Part shown: positions 6,619-8,948 of the stretch, one piece after another
Position numbering within the stretch: position 1 is the stretch's first letter
Layout: every line of letters begins with the position of its first letter
The notes under the pieces: generated by a model
The model's input: the letters and a program-made list of their open reading frames with translations, nothing else
What the model was told of the DNA's origin: nothing
Database searches by the model: none
Made by a program: the position numbers and the translations under genes
Assembly: GCA_016784625.1 (NCBI GenBank)
Contig: JADHUF010000039.1
Coordinates: 1-8,948 of the forward strand
Length of the DNA: 8,948 nucleotides
Origin: Candidatus Nitrosopumilus sp.
Lineage (GTDB): Archaea; Thermoproteota; Nitrososphaeria; Nitrososphaerales; Nitrosopumilaceae
Direction of reading: 5' to 3'

Positions 6619-6793
6619 ATACATTGAACGAGTAATGGTGATAGCAAATACCGAAGCAGGGTGTATTGCTGAAACTTTTGATGGGTTTGCTGTAAACATT
6701 GGCGACTGTGACGTACAGCAAGGAGAGTATGTGGATGCCATAATTGATAAAAAACTCAAAGAAAGAGCAGCTGCCATGAATCCAACCCGTTAA
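6569..6793 (+). CDS. Membrane-anchored small protein with an outer domain; true start lies upstream or is lost
   Basis: The only standard start in this frame is a GTG at 6569, giving 74 residues: MAASLFAYLMWYVAPDEY, then a polar domain with two cysteines (TEAGC and IGDC, perhaps a disulfide) and a charged C-terminal helix (DAIIDKKLKERAAAMN). The coding pattern extends further upstream in the same frame to about 6512, where KSLLIVGGVIVIV completes a full transmembrane helix that the GTG start would cut short. AGGAGGAG at 6550-6557 looks like a ribosome site 11 bases before the GTG, but it also encodes the glycines of that helix. The protein therefore either starts at GTG with a short anchor, uses an unusual start, or is the second half of the gene at 6061. 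The family is not recognised. Confidence 0.6.
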   Translation: MAASLFAYLMWYVAPDEYIERVMVIANTEAGCIAETFDGFAVNIGDCDVQQGEYVDAIIDKKLKERAAAMNPTR

Positions 6794-6810
6794 TTTTTTT
6801 ATTTTTTCTT
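6794..6810 (+). terminator. T-rich terminator after the membrane protein gene
   Basis: Directly after the TAA stop come two T runs, seven and six long, separated by one A and followed by CTT. This is a typical archaeal T-tract terminator on the plus strand. A 7-base inverted repeat follows at 6818-6843. Confidence 0.6.
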
Positions 6811-6817
6811 TAATTTA

Positions 6818-6843
6818 GGTTCAATTCCGTAAAGGCTTGAACC
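6818..6843. repeat. Perfect 7-base inverted repeat with the GTTCAA-N14-TTGAAC core
   Basis: GGTTCAA (6818-6824) and TTGAACC (6837-6843) flank a 12-base loop. The 26-base length and the GTTCAA...TTGAAC core with a 14-base interval match the repeat at 5514-5539, although the middle differs. Both copies lie just downstream of a gene's stop codon. Confidence 0.6.
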
Positions 6844-6864
6844 GTTCTTGGAGATGAAATGAGA

Positions 6865-6880
6865 TTCAATATTTATTGAA
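6865..6880. repeat. 16-base A/T-rich palindrome
   Basis: TTCAATA (6865-6871), TT, then TATTGAA (6874-6880): perfect 7-base arms with a 2-base centre. The loop is too tight for a good RNA hairpin, so a dimeric protein-binding site is more likely if it has a role. It directly abuts the next inverted repeat. Confidence 0.45.
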
Positions 6881-6932
6881 ATTATAAAGGACGTGAAATA
6901 CATTAAAAATGATACGAAACATCCTTTATAAT
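6881..6932. repeat. Perfect 11-base inverted repeat with TATA-like arms
   Basis: ATTATAAAGGA (6881-6891) is repeated exactly in reverse complement as TCCTTTATAAT (6922-6932), 30 bases apart. Each arm contains TTATAAA, which could act as an archaeal TATA box; the two would fire towards each other. The gap lies between convergent genes (6793 and 7003) and needs no promoter for either, so the repeat is unexplained. It could be a structured RNA stem, inward promoters for a short RNA, or a protein-binding or recombination site. Confidence 0.5.
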
Positions 6933-7002
6933 CTTCAAGATTTTTGTGTATAGTTTTAATTTTTGATATCTAACATAATGATGTCATGAATAAAAAGACG
7001 GT

Positions 7003-7257
7003 TTATGCAGGAACAGATAATTTTTGCAAGTAATTATAATGAGTTCTCAGAAAATCCATAATTCTTCTATCCTCATTTTTATCAATTGGTGCCCCATTTG
7101 CAAGAATACTAAGATATTTTAAATTTGATTCTAATTTATGAAGTGATATTTTTATTCCTTCTTCGTATTTCATTCTTAAAAATTCAACCATGTTATCCTC
7201 AATCTGTAAAATCTCATTTTCTAAATTAATTATGTCTTGACGAAGAGTATCTTGCAT
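7003..7257 (-). CDS. Small helical, probably coiled-coil protein, 84 residues, function unknown
   Basis: From the ATG at 7257 the product has 84 residues; a GTG at 7266 would add MLP. The first half is a strong amphipathic, heptad-like helix (MQDTLRQDIINLENEILQIE, then EFLRMKYEEGIKISLHKLES). The second half is also helical (LKYLSILANGAP, a turn KNEDRR, then MDFLRTHYNYLQKL). No cysteine, signal peptide or membrane segment is present, so it should be a cytoplasmic helical bundle or dimer. A TATA-like TTATTTT at 7280-7286 is about 26 bases from the ATG, while AATAATC further out fits the GTG; I prefer the ATG. It stands alone, convergent with the membrane protein gene and divergent from the 38-residue candidate. 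I do not recognise the family. Confidence 0.68.
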   Translation of the reverse strand: MQDTLRQDIINLENEILQIEDNMVEFLRMKYEEGIKISLHKLESNLKYLSILANGAPIDKNEDRRIMDFLRTHYNYLQKLSVPA

Positions 7258-7364
7258 TGGGAGCACTTGGCAAACATTGAAAATAACTTTGATTATTAAA
7301 TTTCTTAATTATTGATTAAAAATTTAAAAAAAGTTAAACAGATTTTCAGAATTCTTACAATCTA

Positions 7365-7372
7365 GAATAAAT
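7365..7372 (+). promoter_or_regulatory. Candidate TATA box for the 38-residue gene
   Basis: GAATAAAT is centred about 26 bases upstream of the ATG at 7395, as expected for a leaderless archaeal message. The surroundings are A/T-rich, so the match carries limited weight. Confidence 0.3.
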
Positions 7373-7394
7373 TCAATGATCGTTGTAATTTAGT

Positions 7395-7511
7395 ATGCCC
7401 AAGAACATAGAGCGAAGTGAAAAAAGAAAACTCCAAGAACAATATCGAGAAGAATTCAAAGAGAAATTTAGAGCAAGGATTGAAAAAGGCGAAATGATGG
7501 ATTTTACCTAG
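7395..7511 (+). CDS. Candidate 38-residue charged protein
   Basis: ATG CCC AAG AAC ... ACC TAG encodes 38 residues: MPKNIERSEKRKLQEQYREE, then FKEKFRARIEKGEMMDFT. Nearly half the residues are charged, and the whole reads as one amphipathic, mainly basic helix, suggesting nucleic-acid or protein binding. The stop lies four bases before the stop of the convergent RAM-domain gene, so the two mRNAs would overlap at their 3' ends. No ribosome site is seen, but a TATA-like element is at the right distance for a leaderless start. The short length leaves room for chance; the balanced codon use and packing between neighbours favour a gene. Confidence 0.5.
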   Translation: MPKNIERSEKRKLQEQYREEFKEKFRARIEKGEMMDFT

Positions 7512-7515
7512 AATT

Positions 7516-8049
7516 TTATCCTTTGCTAAACCCTTGTTTATTTATTACATTGATTGTAATTGTTGATATAATTCCAGGAATCTTTCTAATCTTTTTGCTA
7601 ATAATTTTAGAAATATCATTATAAGTTGGTGCAGAAATCTTGCAGATTATCTCATAGTTTCCAACTAATAGATCAGCTTTGATTACTTCAGGAATGTCTT
7701 GCAATTTTTTCATGATATTTGATTCCATTGACTTTGAACAGTGAATAGTGACAAAGGCATGGGCCATGTATTCATCTAATACTTTTTGTTCGATTTTTTC
7801 TACTTTTAATATTCCAGGTTTTTTATCTACTAGTAATGTTAAAGTTCCACTAATTCCAGAAATTTTTCTAATGCCATTTATAATGTCATGTCGAATATTA
7901 TCTTCATCAGAGGATTCAAGAATTGTTATGATGTCATATTTTCCAAATGCTCCATGTGCATCTGTTATGTTTGGAATTTTGCTTAAATTGGAAATTATAA
8001 AATCTTCTTTTCCTGATTCGTTCTTTATCAAAACATATGCTTTTGCCAT
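7516..8049 (-). CDS. Double Lrp/AsnC ligand-binding (RAM) domain protein without a DNA-binding domain
   Basis: This 177-residue soluble protein contains two RAM domains: residues 3-74 (MAKAYVLIKNESGKEDFI..., core DAHGAFGKYDII) and 97-170 (AHAFVTIHC..., core ADLLVGNYEIICKIS). A linker of about 20 residues joins them. In Lrp/AsnC regulators this alpha-beta domain binds amino acids or other small effectors and drives oligomer assembly; here no helix-turn-helix precedes it. Domain 1 lacks the cysteine seen in its relatives (KNESG for NCDLG), while domain 2 has Cys104 and Cys136. The ATG overlaps the stop of the upstream single-domain gene by one base (TAATG), which implies co-transcription and probably coupled translation. 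It likely forms a complex with its neighbour or with a full-length Lrp-type regulator elsewhere. The family call is strong, the ligand unknown. Confidence 0.88.
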   Translation of the reverse strand: MAKAYVLIKNESGKEDFIISNLSKIPNITDAHGAFGKYDIITILESSDEDNIRHDIINGIRKISGISGTLTLLVDKKPGILKVEKIEQKVLDEYMAHAFVTIHCSKSMESNIMKKLQDIPEVIKADLLVGNYEIICKISAPTYNDISKIISKKIRKIPGIISTITINVINKQGFSKG

Positions 8050-8288
8050 TAACTCTGTCCCTCAATTCCCATCAATGTGAGAGTAGAGCGAACATGTTTG
8101 ATTTTTCTTATGTTCCATGTTATGGTTTCTCTAAGATGATCTCTGTCTGGATTCTCTATTTTTGCAATAATATCATATGCACCAAAAGTTCCATGAATCT
8201 CCTTAATTGATTCAATATGTTTTAGAGAATTAATTATCTCATCTTCAGAGCCAAGATCACAATTGATTAGAACATATGCTGATTCCAC
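8049..8288 (-). CDS. Single RAM-domain (stand-alone Lrp/AsnC ligand-binding) protein
   Basis: A 79-residue protein that is one complete RAM domain: strand MESAYVLINCDLGSEDEI, core KEIHGTFGAYDIIAKIE (residues 29-45), a helix with TITWNIRKIKHV, and the last strand STLTLMG. It resembles the first domains of the two flanking genes, including Cys10 in NCDLGSE. The GTG start is well supported: an in-frame TGA lies two codons upstream and the family begins M-x-x-AYV. A TATA-like element about 25 bases upstream suggests a leaderless transcript that starts here and continues into the 177-residue gene through a TAATG overlap. Single-domain members normally dimerise and assemble further through the beta sheets. 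It may sense a small molecule or form mixed oligomers with the double-domain protein; this is inferred from gene order. Confidence 0.88.
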   Translation of the reverse strand: MESAYVLINCDLGSEDEIINSLKHIESIKEIHGTFGAYDIIAKIENPDRDHLRETITWNIRKIKHVRSTLTLMGIEGQS

Positions 8289-8308
8289 ATATCATATGTA
8301 CTCAAAAT

Positions 8309-8316
8309 ATATTTAA
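8309..8316 (-). promoter_or_regulatory. Candidate TATA box for the two-gene RAM unit
   Basis: The minus strand reads TTAAATAT, centred about 25 bases upstream of the GTG at 8288. With the 129-base gap after the preceding RAM gene, this suggests a separate promoter for the downstream pair. Confidence 0.45.
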
Positions 8317-8417
8317 GATAAACTCCAGTATTTCCTTAAATTTGTAATGTTTTTTATTAAGAAATCAAACAATTAGACATAATTCAAACATGAATTTGTA
8401 TTTTAAAAATTTAATCT

Positions 8418-8945
8418 TTAAGATTCTTGTTCGTTAATTATGTTCAAAGTCATGCTAGTCTTGATGTGAGGCAAGGATCTGATGGCTTTGGTTAGAACAT
8501 GGTTCAATGTTTTTTCATCAGATGCCTCAACCTTACAAATAACATCATAGAATCCAAAAATTACATCTCCTTCTTTTACTTCGGGTATGTGACTGAGATT
8601 TTTTAACGTAGTATATTCTTCACCGTTATCACAATGAATCACAACATATGCTTTTGACAAATTTTGTCCAAGCATCAAACCCACTAATTTCTCTGAGGGT
8701 TGAAATAATTCTTCAGATTCTGAACGGGTCAGGGTAACAGTAGAATGGATTTTTGGCATATTACGAATTTTCATAGTTGTAATTTCTTTAACTTCACCCT
8801 CACTGTCAGCTTCAATTTGAGCAATTATATCATACATGCCAAGTGTTCCATGAGCTTCTTTTACGCCATTGATTTTTTTTAAATCTGCAATAACTTGTTT
8901 TTCCGAACCTAAATCACAATTCATCATGACATATGCTTTTGGCAA
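8418..8945 (-). CDS. Double Lrp/AsnC ligand-binding (RAM) domain protein, TTG start
   Basis: This 175-residue soluble protein has two RAM domains, residues 3-74 (MPKAYVMMNCDLGSEKQV..., core KEAHGTLGMYDIIAQIE) and 97-172 (SKAYVVIHCDNGEE..., core EGDVIFGFYDVICKVE), with no helix-turn-helix. Cys10 in domain 1 and Cys105 plus Cys138 in domain 2 sit at the same places as in the neighbouring paralogs. The TTG start is forced by a TAA codon directly before it, the last three bases of the window, and yields the family's usual M-x-K-AYV beginning; the first ATG would remove most of strand 1. Its promoter lies beyond the window. It is a diverged duplicate of the 177-residue protein. The role is presumably effector sensing or partnering with DNA-binding Lrp proteins; the ligand is unknown. 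Confidence 0.88.
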   Translation of the reverse strand: MPKAYVMMNCDLGSEKQVIADLKKINGVKEAHGTLGMYDIIAQIEADSEGEVKEITTMKIRNMPKIHSTVTLTRSESEELFQPSEKLVGLMLGQNLSKAYVVIHCDNGEEYTTLKNLSHIPEVKEGDVIFGFYDVICKVEASDEKTLNHVLTKAIRSLPHIKTSMTLNIINEQES

Positions 8946-8948
8946 TTA

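Noticed and set aside
6189..6777. Two long minus-strand open frames of 108 and 129 codons across the 6061-6793 genes
   Set aside because: They oppose plus-strand frames with a well-placed TATA box, a transmembrane helix and a T-rich terminator. Their products look like low-complexity antisense translations, although the frame break makes this region less certain than others.
6818..6843. tRNA T-arm, because GGTTCAATTCC resembles the T-loop consensus
   Set aside because: No acceptor stem, anticodon arm or D-arm could be paired on either strand around it; the similarity comes from the palindrome.
7234..7277. Tiny minus-strand peptide with CxxC (MFAKCSQCK...) starting at about 7275
   Set aside because: It ends after 14 residues and overlaps the start of the helical protein in another frame; nothing supports translation.
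7748..8080. Plus-strand open frame of 110 codons over the 177-residue RAM gene
   Set aside because: Antisense to a clear two-domain RAM protein with coupled start; a shadow frame.

Overview
The window looks like chromosomal DNA of an ammonia-oxidising thaumarchaeon (Nitrososphaerota, Nitrosopumilus-like). I infer this from the strong A+T bias, from archaeal TATA-like boxes about 25 bases upstream of starts that lack a Shine-Dalgarno site, and from two lineage-typical protein types. One is an exported Ig-like surface protein with the 'IPxW...GxxYLxxxGI' C-terminal module. The other is a cluster of proteins made only of Lrp/AsnC ligand-binding (RAM) domains. No rRNA, tRNA, CRISPR array, transposase or phage gene is visible.

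Layout. (1) 1-109, minus strand: the start of an exported or membrane protein that leaves the window. (2) 110-492: no gene, but a likely terminator zone. (3) 493-3151, minus strand: a two-gene unit, an exported Asp-box beta-propeller with a CPCC cluster followed 16 bases later by a membrane TlpA-CcdA fusion. Divergent from it at 3255-3671 is a tandem winged-helix regulator; an imperfect inverted repeat between them is a candidate operator. (4) 3688-5397, minus strand: a large surface protein. (5) 5540-5919: two short divergent genes, a 58-residue charged helical protein and a 48-residue ribbon-helix-helix protein, sharing a 56-base promoter gap. (6) 6061-6793, plus strand: a soluble domain followed in the +1 frame by a transmembrane segment and outer domain, either two overlapping genes or one frameshifted gene. 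(7) 6794-7002: a gene-free gap with three perfect inverted repeats. (8) 7003-7257, minus strand: a helical small protein; 7395-7511, plus strand: a 38-residue candidate gene. (9) 7516-8945, minus strand: three RAM-only genes carrying five RAM domains.

How the genes may work together. The TlpA-CcdA protein should carry reducing equivalents from the cytoplasm across the membrane. The protein encoded with it is exported and has four cysteines, three of them in CPCC, so a plausible reading is that the fusion keeps or makes those thiols reduced, perhaps for metal binding, under control of the divergent regulator. The RAM proteins lack DNA-binding domains and probably act as small-molecule sensors or as partners of full-length Lrp-type regulators. 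Several genes use GTG or TTG starts, supported by in-frame stops directly upstream.
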